Positions 1-9,605 are shown, numbered from the stretch's first letter. The stretch is 64,000 nucleotides of DNA from Peromyscus leucopus (GCF_004664715.2 NC_051069.1:10546001-10610000); one strand, 5' to 3'. Numbers and translations: made by a program. The notes: generated by a model not told the origin, from the sequence alone.

Positions 1-19
1 CTTGCACTTTTCATTTTTA

Positions 20-140
20 GGCAGAGTCTCTCTAAGTAGCCCAGAGTGTCTTTGACTTATTCTGTAGTCCAAGCAAGAGCTGGAACTTATCATCCTCCTG
101 CCTCAGCCTCCTGAGTAGCTGTCATTACAAGCCCGTGTCC
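20..140 (-). mobile_element. Degenerate B1-like SINE
   Basis: Reverse-orientation B1 landmarks are present but eroded: CAGAGTCTCTCTAAGTAGCCC, then GTAGTCCAAGCAAGAGCTGGAAC, then CTGCCTCAGCCTCCTGAGTAGCT. Confidence 0.4.
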
Positions 141-409
141 AAGACAGAAACTATGGCGGTGCGCCACGATGTATTTGATTTGTCCCTGCAGCCTATTCTC
201 ATCAAGACACTAACAGTTTTCGAAATTTTCAGTCCTGCTGTTGTATCCACTTCTGATTTTGTAGATCAACTATGAATCTGAATAGTGTTATACTTACAAT
301 GTATCTTTAATTTGAGGATTAAGGTACCATAAAGCAAACAATATATCTCCATGAAAAAATTATGAATGAAGAGTTATAAGGGAGGTCAAGAAATGGCAGG
401 CACATAGGA

Positions 410-650
410 CAGGAGAGGGTTCAGCTTGCTGGGAAATCAGAACCAGAGTTCAAATCCTCAGCACTCACATAAAATATCAAAATATCCAACACTTGAGCAG
501 AGCAGAGTAAATACCTAATAGCCAGGTATGATAGCACACTTGCAGTCCCAAACCTGGGGTGTGGAAGGCTGAGGCAGGAGGATTTCACGTTCTAGATCAG
601 CCTGGATTACTACATAGGGAAGCACTTCTTTTAAAACAACACAAAAATAA
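410..650 (+). mobile_element. B4-like SINE (ID part followed by B1-like part)
   Basis: An ID-like left part (AGTTCAAATCCTCAGCACTCACATAAAA) precedes a B1-like right part (GCCAGGTATGATAGCACACTTGCAGTCCC and GGCTGAGGCAGGAGGAT). This composition is typical of B4. An LTR follows almost directly. Confidence 0.45.
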
Positions 651-660
651 AAACCACTTT

Positions 661-1124
661 TGTAGACGAATTTCTAAACATTCTTAGTAAATAAGAAACA
701 CAGAGACAAATACAGAGGTAATAGCCAAAGAGATCAGAGAGCCACGACTACCTTATCTTACCACCTCACCGCCATTGCTTCCCCAAAGAGAGCTGCTTCT
801 TGTGTGACTTGTGTTTTTATTGCTTTCCTGTTCTGCCTTCTCATTGGCTCTAAGCCCAGCCACATGACTTCCTCGTCACTGCCTGTCTATACAGACCTCC
901 AGGTCTCTATGGTTGGTACTGGGATTAAAGGCTCGAGTCACCATGCTTGGCTGTGTCCTTGACCACACAGAGACTCGGCCTGCCATGTGATCAGATTAAG
1001 GGTGTGTGCTACCACTGACGGACTTCTGCTTAATGGCTGACTATGACCTCTGATCTCCAGGCAACTTTATTTATTAACATACAAATAAAATATCACATTT
1101 CAGCACATATAAAATATCACCACA
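661..1124 (-). mobile_element. Solo LTR, family A (B1-bearing LTR)
   Basis: The element begins TGTAGACGAATTTC and ends TATCACCACA (the reverse of TGTGGTGATA), giving TG...CA termini. It is flanked by a near-perfect 6-bp target-site duplication, CACTTT (655-660) and CACTTC (1125-1130). Inside, reverse B1-like pieces (GGGATTAAAGGCTCGAGTCACC) are part of the LTR. Related copies lie at 8133, 37719 and 47069. No internal ERV genes are present. Confidence 0.7.
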
Positions 1125-1170
1125 CACTTCAGAAATAACTTTGATACTATATGACTATATCCCTGTCCTT

Positions 1171-1214
1171 GGAAGCTAAGCAGGGTCAGGCCTGGTTAGC
1201 ATTTGGATGGGAGA
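1171..1214 (+). pseudogene. 5S rRNA-derived fragment
   Basis: The 44 bases match the internal part of vertebrate 5S rRNA, as I recall it, at 41 of 44 positions (GGAAGCTAAGCAGGGTC, then GGCCTGGTTAG, then TTGGATGGGAGA). This covers the box A and box C promoter region. The flanks on both sides do not continue the 5S gene, so it is a fragment and not a functional gene. It may be a truncated retrocopy. Confidence 0.75.
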
Positions 1215-1489
1215 AATATCTTTACTCATCAATGCCAGTTACATAGCAGCAGGGTACTGGATAAGCAGGATTGCTAAGTAACTTCTTTCTAACACACGGG
1301 GAACAAAAATAAATTCCTGTTTCTAGGACTATAATACAGAGGCCTTCCTACTATGAAAGTTTTATTTTAGGCATCTCAAGAATTGTCTTTATTTTAGGCT
1401 CCTACTCGGGATTTGAATTGTCTGAGGACATTGTAGGAGAAATGGAGATCACAGGGTTTCTCAGCTGTTTACTCGGGTCCAAGTGTGTG

Positions 1490-1655
1490 TGCTAATGTCA
1501 GGGGTACAGCTACCACTCCGTCAGTCCTTCCCACCCTCCCCGACTGTCAGAGGCATGCCTGCCTGGCCTTTGATGGGAGTTCTCGGGACTGAACACAGAG
1601 CATTATGTTTTCCGGGCACATACTCTTACCTACTGAGACAGCTCCCAGCCCTTTA
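1490..1655 (-). mobile_element. Old B4/ID-type SINE
   Basis: The reverse ID/B4 signature reads GGGACTGAACACAGAGCATTATG, then CTTACCTACTGAGACAGCTCCCAGCCC. It is heavily diverged. A (TTAA)n run follows at about 1659-1692, then a very old reverse B1-like stretch to about 1795. Confidence 0.4.
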
Positions 1656-1804
1656 TTTTTTATTTTAATTAATTAATTAATTAATTAATTAACTTAAGTA
1701 GGATTTACTCTGTAGCCCTCAGGCTGGCCCTGGCCTTAACTATCCTCCACCTTCAATGTCTCATGTGCTGAGACTACAGCTGTGAAACACCACTTTTCAG
1801 TTTT

Positions 1805-2043
1805 CCTTTGTTTTTAGATTTATCTTGTGTGTGTGTGCGTGTGCCTGTTGTGTGCCTGTGTGTGTGTGTGTGTGTTGTGTGTGTGTGTGTGTGTGTGTAG
1901 GTGTCCATGGAAGCCAAAAGGCATTGGCTGCCATGGAGCTGGAGTTGCAGGTAGTGTGAACCACCCTGTGGGTGCTGGAATTGAACTTCAGTCCTCTGAA
2001 AGAGCAGCGAGTGCTCTTAACTGCTGAGCCACCTCTCCAGACC
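1805..2043 (-). mobile_element. B2/B3 SINE with (TG)n tail
   Basis: The 3' landmarks of a reverse B2/B3 are clear: GGGTGCTGGAATTGAACTTCAG, GAGCAGCGAGTGCTCTTAAC, and TGAGCCACCTCTCCAGACCC. The tail side has expanded into a TG-rich microsatellite at 1828-1898. Confidence 0.75.
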
Positions 2044-2221
2044 CTCTCTGCTTCCACTTTATTGAATTTTATATTTTGAGCCAATCTTACTATGTAGTTC
2101 TGGCTGGCCTTGAACTGGCAATGCTCCTGCCTCGGGCTGTCTTGTATTAAGACTATGGGGTCACACCTTTTATTGATATTTTAAGGAAATCTTTCTGTTT
2201 CTGTTTTGTTTTGTTTTTATT

Positions 2222-2372
2222 TGATTTTTTTTTTTTTTGAGACAGAGTCTCACTATGTAGCCCTAGATAGACTGGAACTCTCTGTAGAACAGGCTGGCTT
2301 TGAACTCGCAGAGCTCTGCCTGCCCCTGCCTCCTAGCTTCTGGGATTACAGAAGTGGGCCATCACGCTGGCT
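2222..2372 (-). mobile_element. B1 SINE
   Basis: Reverse B1 with T-tract: TTTTTTGAGACAGAGTCTCACTATG, then CTGGCTTTGAACTCGCAGAG, ending CTGGGATTACAGAAGTGGGCC. Moderately diverged. Confidence 0.7.
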
Positions 2373-2845
2373 TCTTTGAAGGGCTCAGCACTTACACACC
2401 CATGTCTTTGAACTGACATTTTTCTTCTCCCCCCCCACATGGCCTTTCAATATAAAAATCCATGTGTCAATTTTCAGCTTCACTCTGATTATATGAATGA
2501 TAAGAAATTTAGCAAGGATGAAGCTCAGTGTGTTTCATGAATTATTAAGTGGTTTATGGGACCGAAGACATCGCTTGTTAGGACAGCACTTGCTTACCTT
2601 GTGGGAAGCCCTTGGTTCCAGCCACACACGAAAAGGAAAAGCTCCAGGGGCCAGCAAGAATTCCTAACAAGGAGAAGTGCTTGCCACGTGAGCCTGACCA
2701 CCTGAGTTATGTCCCCAACACGGCAGCAGGAAACCAACTTTCAAAAACTGTCATCTGATGACACACACTAATAACATGTGCACACCCCCACACACGCATG
2801 GATGCATGCACACAGCACCACCGGCACCCCTAATAAATTAAACGA

Positions 2846-3060
2846 GGTGGTTAGAGAGAAGGCTCAGTGGTTAGAGCTCTTCTGTTCTTCCAGGGGACTT
2901 AGGTTGGCTCCCAGCTCCCACATTGGGCAGCTCACAGCTTCCTATCATGCCCTCTCCAAGGGATCCAACAGCTCTGGTCTCTGGGGTACCTATACTCATG
3001 TGCACATACCCACACATATACACATAATTCGAAGTAAAACAAATTTAAATTAAAAAGGAT
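2846..3060 (+). mobile_element. B2/B3 SINE
   Basis: Forward B2-type promoter half (GAGAAGGCTCAGTGGTTAGAGC), then GGACTTAGGTTGGCTCCCAGC, CACAGCTTCC and a CACATA-rich, A-rich tail. A diverged ID/B4 fragment lies just upstream at about 2555-2640. Confidence 0.65.
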
Positions 3061-3270
3061 AAAAGCTCTAAAATAAGGGCTATTACAGAAATCTTATGGA
3101 AGATCTGAAGATAAAAGAATACTACCCAAATATAGGACTTTGAGTTTGAAGTTTGAATTGTAGAGGAGACATGTGGTAGGTTTGTTCTGTTGGCCTTGAA
3201 CTATAGCTAGAGATGAGAAAATGTAATTTTTTTTTCTGACATTAAGATATTTAAAAACAATTATCAGGGG

Positions 3271-3352
3271 TTGGGGATTTAGCTCAGTGGTAGAGTGCTT
3301 GCCTAGTAAGCACAAGGCCCTGGGTTTGGTCCTCAGCTCTGGAAAAAAAATC
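3271..3352 (+). mobile_element. ID element (BC1-derived SINE)
   Basis: GGGGTTGGGGATTTAGCTCAGTGGTAGAG, then GCTTGCCTAGTAAGCACAAGGCCCTGGG, then a short A-tail. This is a nearly intact BC1-type ID element, so fairly young. Confidence 0.9.
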
Positions 3353-3356
3353 ATCT

Positions 3357-3475
3357 AGCCCTGGCTGTCCTGTAACTTGCTCTGTAGACCAGGCTGGCAT
3401 TGAACTCAGAGATCTGCCTGCCTCTGCCTCCTGAGTGCTGGGATTAAAGGTGTGAGCCATCACTACCTGGCTAAG
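3357..3475 (-). mobile_element. B1 SINE (partial)
   Basis: Reverse B1 body beginning at GCCCTGGCTGTCC and ending GGGATTAAAGGTGTGAGCCATCACTACCTGGC. The T-rich end appears replaced by the ID element at 3271-3352. Confidence 0.75.
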
Positions 3476-3497
3476 AATTATCTTTTTTTTTCTGTCT

Positions 3498-3582
3498 TTT
3501 TTTTCCAGAGCTGAGGACTGAACCCAGGGCCTTGCACTTGCTAGGCAAGAGCTCTACCTCTGAGCTAAATCCCCAACCCCGA
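3498..3582 (-). mobile_element. ID element, reverse orientation
   Basis: TTTTCCAGAGCTGAGGACTGAACCC, CTTGCTAGGCAAGAGCTCTACC and GAGCTAAATCCCCAACCCC are the reverse of the 3271 copy. The two IDs face opposite ways around a B1, so the locus could form a large hairpin. Confidence 0.88.
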
Positions 3583-3594
3583 ATTATCTTTTTA

Positions 3595-3785
3595 AAGTGA
3601 TAGCTGTATCTTTATTTGTGTGCGTATGTGTGTATGCCAATGCCCATGTAGGCCTGAAGAGGGTGCTGTAATCCCCTCAGTTAGGGTTACAGGTGCTTAT
3701 GAGCTGCTGGATGAGAATGCTTGGATCCAAACCCTGGTCCCTTCAAGAGTAGCAATCACTCTTAACTACTGAGCCATCCTCTAGC
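3595..3785 (-). mobile_element. B3-type SINE
   Basis: Reverse B3 landmarks: GTGTGTATGCCAATGCCCATGTAGG, GAAGAGGGTGCTGTAATCCCC and CACTCTTAACTACTGAGCCATCCTCTAGC. Confidence 0.65.
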
Positions 3786-3809
3786 ATCTAAAAGCAAGTA
3801 TCTTGGGGG

Positions 3810-4180
3810 TATCACAGGCCTTGTCCAGAGGGAACACCCAGGTTACAGAATGTGAAGGCTATGGCCAGCTATAGCAGGGCTTACAAAGCCCCATAAAAAC
3901 ACTACAAACGCTTGTCTCCTTGTCCCAGAAACACCAGCTTTAGTAGCCTGCTGGTAGAATACAAGCTGATGCTATCCAGATCCCCTGGAACGTCTTCAGG
4001 ACATGAGTAAAAACACGAGGAAGTTTGTACCCAAGAAGTCAGCCAAGCCTGAGTCCGGGCTTGGATCTTTGCTGGCCCTCACCATGGAGTCGTATTCATT
4101 GCTACTGTCAATACAACCACAAAGACTTGCCACCAACTCACAAAGCATTAATGAAAAAGCTAGCGAATATGAAAGAAACA
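3810..4180 (+). other. Unique stretch with interrupted open frames, possible old retrocopy
   Basis: Several partly open frames exist here, for example one starting ATGAGTAAAAACACGAGG at 4003 and another at 4025. None is long, and their apparent phase shifts. I do not recognise a parent gene and there is no intact ORF. Confidence 0.15.
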
Positions 4181-4345
4181 GGGCAGGTGAGATGGCCCAG
4201 GGAGTCAAGGGCAGGGCGGTCCTGGTGACTGACCTGAGTTCCATTCCAGAAAGCCACCAAGAAGCGGAAGGAGAGAACCAGGTGCACACTGTGGCACGTG
4301 TGCTCACGCATACATGTATACACAGGCAGTAATTTTTAAAAAGTA
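4180..4345 (+). mobile_element. B2 SINE (diverged)
   Basis: GGTGAGATGGCCCAGGGAGTCAAGGG, GACCTGAGTTCC and an ACACAGGCAGTAATTTTTAAAAAG tail indicate a degenerate forward B2. Confidence 0.55.
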
Positions 4346-4454
4346 AGCAGAAAGAGCCCATTTCATGGACTAGAAGAATTAAGATTGTTAAAAGATCCAT
4401 TACCCAAAGTAATCCATAGACTCTATGCAAAACAGAACAAAATACCAGTGACAG

Positions 4455-4675
4455 GCTGGGTTTGCTAGGCACACACTCATCCCAGCACTGGGGAAGCAGA
4501 GGCAGAAGGATTGATGTGGCAGATATTGGCTATGTGATTTCACGTTGGCACACGCCTTTAATCCCAGCACTTGGGAGGCAGAGCCAGGAGGATCTCTGTG
4601 AGTTCAAGGCCAGCCTGGTCTACAAAGCGAGATCCAGGATAGGCTCCAAAGCTACACAGAGAAATCCTGTCTCAA

Positions 4676-4707
<32 letters not shown>
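4455..4707 (+). mobile_element. Truncated B1 followed by a full B1 with poly(A)
   Basis: A short B1 5' part (GGGTTTGCTAGGCACACACTCATCCCAGCAC, 4455-4530) is followed by a second copy from about 4543 (GGCACACGCCTTTAATCCCAGCAC). The second copy ends in an A-tract of about 30 bases, indicating recent insertion. Confidence 0.75.
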
Positions 4708-4710
<3 letters not shown>

Positions 4711-4954
4711 TGAGTTCCAGGCTAGGCAGTGATATACAGCTGAAGTCTTTTTCAAGAAAACCACCCAACAAACACAAATGTCAATGATGTTCTTTATAGA
4801 ACTAGAAAACAAACAAACAAACAAGAAACAATTCTAGAATTCATATGGAAGCATGAAAGACCCTGAGTGGCCAAAGCAATCTTGAGCAAAAAGAACAGGA
4901 CTATAAAGACACAGTAATCAAAACAGCATGGTATGGACATAAAAACAGAAGCAC

Positions 4955-5085
4955 ACAGGGATGGCTCAGTGAGCAAAGGTGCCAGCTGCCAAGCCTGAGG
5001 ACCTGAGTTCAATGCTCAGGACCCACATGGTGGAAGGAGCGAACCAACTTCTGTAAGCTGTCCTCTGACTCCCTCACGGGCACCG
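4955..5085 (+). mobile_element. B2/ID-type SINE fragment
   Basis: GGGATGGCTCAGTGAGCAAAGGTGCC, CCTGAGGACCTGAGTTCAATG and CTGTCCTCTGACTCCCTCACGGGC are eroded B2 landmarks. Confidence 0.5.
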
Positions 5086-5704
5086 TGTCATTTTGAGGTC
5101 CATGTCGCGATGCCAGGAAAGGAGAGGGTCACAGGGTCAGGAGGTTGAAGAGACTGTGAAGACCCACAAACAGAGAAGACATGTTTTGTTCACCAGCACA
5201 CAGACCCCTGCAGTCAGGCACATGCCAGGACACATGTAGACTGGTACACAAGCCACGAGAGGCACACAGACCTACAGACAAACACAAACAAGGCCATATT
5301 TATACAGAATCACACAAAAGTGGCATCCTGCCAAAAAGAGCTATACAACAGAATGCGTCACCATTCACTTTTGTGGTCTCTGGATATCTGGTGTCAGCCA
5401 TTTTATGTTGACTTGTAGACACCCATGTCCAGTGTCAGCCATGTTTTAGCAGACTCTTATCAGATATTCATACCAGTGTTGTCTAAACATAAACTGGCCC
5501 TTACAGACTTAGGCTCCCAACATGTTCTCCCTCTCTCCCTCTCCCTCCCCCACTTTCTGTTAAAAAAAAAAAAATCCCAGCAGACACGAAGACCAGGGAA
5601 ACAGAAAGGAGCCCTAAATTCAGCCCACACAGTTACAGCCTGCACCAGAGAGGAGACAGATTACAGTCACGTCCTCTCTTTGACAACCACACCAAAGCTT
5701 CTAT
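5086..5704. other. Interval with no recognisable element
   Basis: Apart from a pyrimidine-rich stretch followed by an A-tract near 5525-5575, I see neither a gene nor a repeat family here. Open frames are short and uncorroborated. Confidence 0.4.
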
Positions 5705-6178
5705 CAACACAAAAACTCAGCTTTCACCTCAAAGGGACTAAGAGATAGTTTATTCTGGAGCCGAAGTGAGCGACCATAGTCCAGCACGCAGATTTAGGTT
5801 GCCTCAAATGGCACGTGCTGACATGGAAGCAGTTTTGTGAAGTTTTTATAGTAATAACAAAATAAAGGTCATAAACCAGGGCACTTATCAAAATACATTG
5901 TGGGGTACATCAGGTGGGCGGGTTAAGCCAGATGGAGAGAACTCTGCTATTGGCCTTAGATGCTGCCCAAAAACACTCTAGCTCTTTGGTGGGAAACCAG
6001 GGTTTTGTTAATACATTCCAAAAGGTTGCTTTGTTTGGTTTTGTTTTTATCTCTTGGGGTGTCAGGTCTGTCTTCATTTGATAGTGACAAGTCTCACAAA
6101 GAGAAGGACCAGAGACGGCTGTGTTACTCAGCTAAAGGCAGCCCAGGATAAATTGTCATCAGCCCAGGGCTTGCAGCA
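5705..6178 (-). mobile_element. Solo LTR, family C
   Basis: Read in reverse, the segment shares ordered blocks with 33639-34080: AACCTTTTGGAATGTA followed by TTAACAAAACCCT, then GGCAACCTAAATCTG, then GGCTCCAGAATAAACTATCTCTTA, then CCCTTTGAGGTGAAAGCTGAG. It supplies its own AATAAA. The two copies in opposite orientation define the family. Exact ends and target duplication are uncertain. Confidence 0.6.
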
Positions 6179-6278
6179 TCCCATGCTCTCCACATCACTA
6201 AGTTCCAGTCAAACCACCTCCGCAGACTTGGCTTCTTTTCAGAAGTCCTGGATGTGATTATGAAGAAGGATTAGACGG

Positions 6279-6460
6279 GGCTGGAGAGATGGCTCAGGGG
6301 CTAAAAGCACTGCTTGCTCTTCTAGAGGACTTGGGTTCAGTTCCCAGCACCTACGTGGTGGCTCACAACCTCCGTAGCTCCAGTTCCAGGGGATCTGATG
6401 CCATTGTCTGTCCTCCATGGGTGCCAGGAATGCACATGGTGCACAAATGTGTGTGCAAAA

Positions 6461-6509
<49 letters not shown>

Positions 6510-6510
6510 T
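6279..6510 (+). mobile_element. B2 SINE with (CA)n tail
   Basis: GGGGCTGGAGAGATGGCTCAGG, CTTGGGTTCAGTTCCCAGCACC and GGTGGCTCACAACC are typical B2. The tail has grown into a (CA)n microsatellite at 6464-6508. Confidence 0.9.
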
Positions 6511-6659
6511 ACCACTTCTACCACTTAATAAGATGTAAAGCAGGCTTGTGTCTGGAAACTTCCCTCCGCCTTCCCTAGTTGGTCTCCATGTCTGCTCAGC
6601 AACAACTGTGCAATTCTCATTATTATAGTTGAGCTTTGAGTGCACTTAACTGCATATAA

Positions 6660-6847
6660 ATGGACTCATCAGCCCAACTCATCTGTGCTTGGTGTCTGTC
6701 ACCCAGATTTACACATATCATTCTGCATATCTGAAGTTCATTTGTATTTCGTAGTTATTGCTGGATAGGATGCCAGTGTGTAGATAAGTCAGTTTACTTA
6801 TCTATTTTCTTTTTTAAACCTTTATTTTTATTTTATGTGTGTGGCTG

Positions 6848-6891
<44 letters not shown>

Positions 6892-7270
6892 AAATCTGTG
6901 CACCATGTGCATGCAATGCCTGCAGAGGCCAGCAGAGGGCTTCAGAGTTCCTGGGACTGGAATTACAGGTGTTGACAGGCCACCATGTGGGTGCTGGGAA
7001 CTGAACCCAGGTCCTCAGTCAGTGCTCTTAACCACTGAGCCACCTCTCCAAGCCCCTGCCTATTCTCTTAACAATGAAGACTCTTGCCAGTTTGGCACCA
7101 TATTAGATACATCTGCTAAGACCACACAAGCCCTTTGTGGGTATTCCTGGGAATGGAATGGGAGGGTAGATGCAACCTCAACTCATTAGAACGCACTGTT
7201 TCTGGAAGTTGTGCCATTTAGACACCAACAGCTTAGGACACCTGCTCTGAACCCCCACCAACACTCACTG
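6660..7270 (-). mobile_element. Ancient L1 relic, split by a B3 SINE
   Basis: Reverse-strand L1 ORF2-end language is visible on both sides of the SINE: GTAGTTATTGCTGGATAGGATG before, and GGGTATTCCTGGGAATGGAATGG with CCCCCACCAACACTCA after. It is strongly diverged with no open frame. Confidence 0.5.
6815..7053 (-). mobile_element. B3 SINE with (TG)n
   Basis: The (TG)n microsatellite (6853-6887) lies on the tail side. The body reads GGACTGGAATTACAGGTG, GTGGGTGCTGGGAACTGAACCC and AACCACTGAGCCACCTCTCC. Confidence 0.85.
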
Positions 7271-7345
7271 TTAAATTTTGTTTTAATTTAGGTATAGACC
7301 CAGATTTACAGAAAGTTTCCTTCCTTCCTTGTTTATTTGTCTTGT

Positions 7346-7493
7346 TTTTTGTTTTTAAAAGACAGATTCTCTCTGTGTAGGCTTTCCTGTCCTGGAACTT
7401 GTTCTGTAGCCCAGGCTAGACTTGAACTCAGAGATCTACCTGCTTCTGCCTCCTGAGTGCTGGGATTAAAGGCGTGCTCCATCATACCTGGCA
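7346..7493 (-). mobile_element. B1 SINE
   Basis: Reverse B1 (AAAAGACAGATTCTCTCTGTGTAGG, then GGGATTAAAGGCGTGCTCCATCATACCTGG). A purine-rich GAAA/AAAG tract follows at 7500-7590. Confidence 0.8.
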
Positions 7494-7599
7494 AATCTTT
7501 AAAAAAAAGAAAAGAAAAGAAAGAAAGAAACAAAGAAAGAAAGAAAAAGAAAAATGGAGAAAGAGAAAGAAAGCAAGAGAGAGAATTAATTGGGAGCTG

Positions 7600-7860
7600 G
7601 GAGCTGGTTCAGTGGGTAAGGCACTTGCTGAGCACACAAGCAGAGCTGAGGTCTAGTTCCCAGCACACGTGTGAGAAGATGGGCTTGGCTGAGTGGTCCT
7701 GTAACCCATCACCATTGGGCAGGGGCAGAGATGAAGGATTGCTGGGACTTGCTGACTGCCAGCCTAGCTCTAGTGCAGTGAGAAAACTTGTCTCAATGAC
7801 ATAAGGCAGAGAGTGAGATTAGGACACCTGATGTCATCTGCTGGCCTCTGAACATCTGGA
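7600..7860 (+). mobile_element. B4-type SINE
   Basis: The ID-like head (GGTTCAGTGGGTAAGGCACTTGCTG, CCCAGCACACGTGTGAG) is followed by a degenerate B1-like body (GGCAGGGGCAGAGATGAAGG, AAAACTTGTCTCAATGAC). Confidence 0.5.
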
Positions 7861-7911
7861 CCGGTACATCACATGCTCACACAACATACATATGTATCTG
7901 TAACACGAGTT

Positions 7912-7912
<1 letters not shown>

Positions 7913-7991
<79 letters not shown>

Positions 7992-7992
7992 T
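7913..7992. repeat. (CTTT)n microsatellite
   Basis: About 19 uninterrupted tetranucleotide units of TTTC adjoin the tail side of the reverse B1 at 7993. This fits growth from the A-rich SINE tail. Confidence 0.98.
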
Positions 7993-8131
7993 TTTTTTCT
8001 CGAGACAGGGTTTCTCCATGTAGTTCCTGGATCTCGCTCTGTAGACCAGGCTGGCCTCGAACTCACAGAGATCAGCCTGGCTCTGCCTCCCGAGTGCTGA
8101 GATTAAAGGTGTGTGCCACCGCCACCTGGCC
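7993..8131 (-). mobile_element. B1 SINE
   Basis: Well-conserved reverse B1: CGAGACAGGGTTTCTCCATG, GGCTGGCCTCGAACTCACAGAG, and GTGTGTGCCACCGCCACCTGGC. Confidence 0.9.
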
Positions 8132-8132
8132 A

Positions 8133-8523
8133 TAATACACATTTCTAAAGCCTTATCATAAAATACCCGGAGCCTGATGAAAGATCAGAGAAGCAGAGCA
8201 GCCACACCACCACCTCTTACCTCACCAACTCCTCAGCCTGACAGAGCCTCAGCCGAAAGGGCTTCTAGCTGAAAGGGGTTCCTCAGTCGAAAAGCCTCTA
8301 GTTCCTGTCTCCTCATGCTTTCTCTATATATACCTTTTTTGTCCAGCCATCACTTCCTGGGATTAAAGGCATGTGTGCTTCCCAAGCAAAGGCATGAGAT
8401 CTCAAGTGCTGGGATTAAAGGTGTGTGCCACCACTGCCTGGCCTCTATATTTAATCTAGTGGCTTGTTCTGTTCTCTGATCTCCAGCCAAAGTTTATTAG
8501 GGTACACAATATATCACCGTACA
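8133..8523 (-). mobile_element. Solo LTR, family A (B1-bearing LTR)
   Basis: The segment ends ACACAATATATCACCGTACA, the reverse of the family start. It shares with 37719-38091 the run GGCATGAGATCTCAAGTGCTGG and two reverse B1-like fragments in the same order. It also contains AGAAGCAGAGCAGCC and CTCCTCAGCC. The left end lies against a B1, so I see no target duplication. Confidence 0.65.
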
Positions 8524-8533
8524 TATTCCACAT

Positions 8534-8536
<3 letters not shown>

Positions 8537-8578
<42 letters not shown>
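8537..8578. repeat. (CA)n microsatellite
   Basis: About 21 CA dinucleotides, a few bases after the LTR end. Confidence 0.97.
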
Positions 8579-8580
<2 letters not shown>

Positions 8581-8950
8581 TAAGAAATTAGCATTGTTGC
8601 ACATAAACACTGAGTGATTAGATCCCACTGAAGCTTTAAAGTCATCCCAAAGAAGCACTACAGAGCCACAGAATGCATGTGGAAGGCAGAGGTCAACTTT
8701 TAGGAGTTAGTTCTTGTCTTCTACCTCCTTGAGGCAGGGTCTCTCTGGCCATTTCTTCTGTGTTCCAGATGAGTTTGGCCCCTGAACTCCTGTTTCCATC
8801 CCCCATCTCACTGTGGGAATGCTGGGGGGTAGAGACGCATATTGTTGAACCTGGTGTTTTCAGTGGCTTCAGGGCAATCAGGCTGAGCGCCAGCACTTTT
8901 ACCTGCTGAACCATCTGGCCAGCCCTGTTTGTTGTTGTCTTGTTTTTGTT

Positions 8951-9090
8951 TTTTGAGACAGGGTTTCTCTGTGTAGCCCTGGCTGTCCTGGAACTTGCTC
9001 TGTAGACCAGGCTGGCCTCAGACTCAGGGATCTTCCTGCTTCTGCCTCCCGAGTACTGGGACTAGAGGCCTGTGCCACCCCACCCTCACC
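8951..9090 (-). mobile_element. B1 SINE
   Basis: Reverse B1: TTTTTTGAGACAGGGTTTCTCTG, GGCTGGCCTCAGACTCAGGG and CGAGTACTGGGACTAGAGGCC. Confidence 0.85.
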
Positions 9091-9166
9091 CCCTGCCCCC
9101 ACCTGGCACTCTTTGTTTGTTTTTAAAGGCCATGATGGTCTTAAACTTGCAAAATAGGTGGGGATG

Positions 9167-9453
9167 TGTAGTGGGTCGCCATTCCAACCTTGATCTGGAA
9201 GTTCCAACCCCCACTGAGGCTTCGGTAACTGTTCACACCTACAAGGTGGGACCGAGAGAGGACCCTGAAGACCCGATTTCAGGATGCAGGGGCTCTCTTG
9301 GTGCCTGGACCCTGGACACTGGAGGTAGACCGAGCAGAGTTCTCCATAGAACACCACCGGACTGCGACACACCTATCCCTTCACTTGTAAGTTACAACAC
9401 TAAATAAACCTCCCTTTCAACTACGTGGAGTGGCCTTCATAATTTCACCAATA
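9167..9453 (+). mobile_element. Solo LTR, family D, with exact target duplication
   Basis: TGTAGTGGGTCGCCATTCC opens the element and AATTTCACCAATA closes it. A perfect 6-bp direct repeat, GGGATG, flanks it at 9161-9166 and 9454-9459. AATAAA lies near the 3' end (CACTAAATAAACCTCCC). A reverse copy with the same two ends lies at 53874-54182. The 6-bp duplication suggests an ERVK-like integrase. The terminal dinucleotides TG...TA are unusual. Confidence 0.85.
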
Positions 9454-9459
9454 GGGATG

Positions 9460-9605
9460 ACTTTGAACTCTTGCCTGCCTCCGTCTCCTGAGACCTGGGA
9501 TTACAGGTGTGAGGCACCACACTTAGTTGTGTGCTGTACTGGAGATGAACCCAGGGTTTCGTGCAGCTGGGTGAGCAGTCTACCAACTGAGTCGCATCCC
9601 CAGGC
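9460..9605 (-). mobile_element. B4-type SINE (right part)
   Basis: CTTTGAACTCTTGCCTGCCTCC, GGGATTACAGGTGTGAGGCACCACAC and ACCAACTGAGTCGCATCCCCAGG form a reverse B4. The LTR at 9167 sits at the B1-like portion and probably split it. Confidence 0.6.

Noticed and set aside
3271..3345. ID elements considered as tRNA genes
   Set aside because: They contain Pol III box-like sequence inherited from tRNA-Ala/BC1 ancestry but lack a tRNA cloverleaf, and they end in A-tails typical of SINEs.
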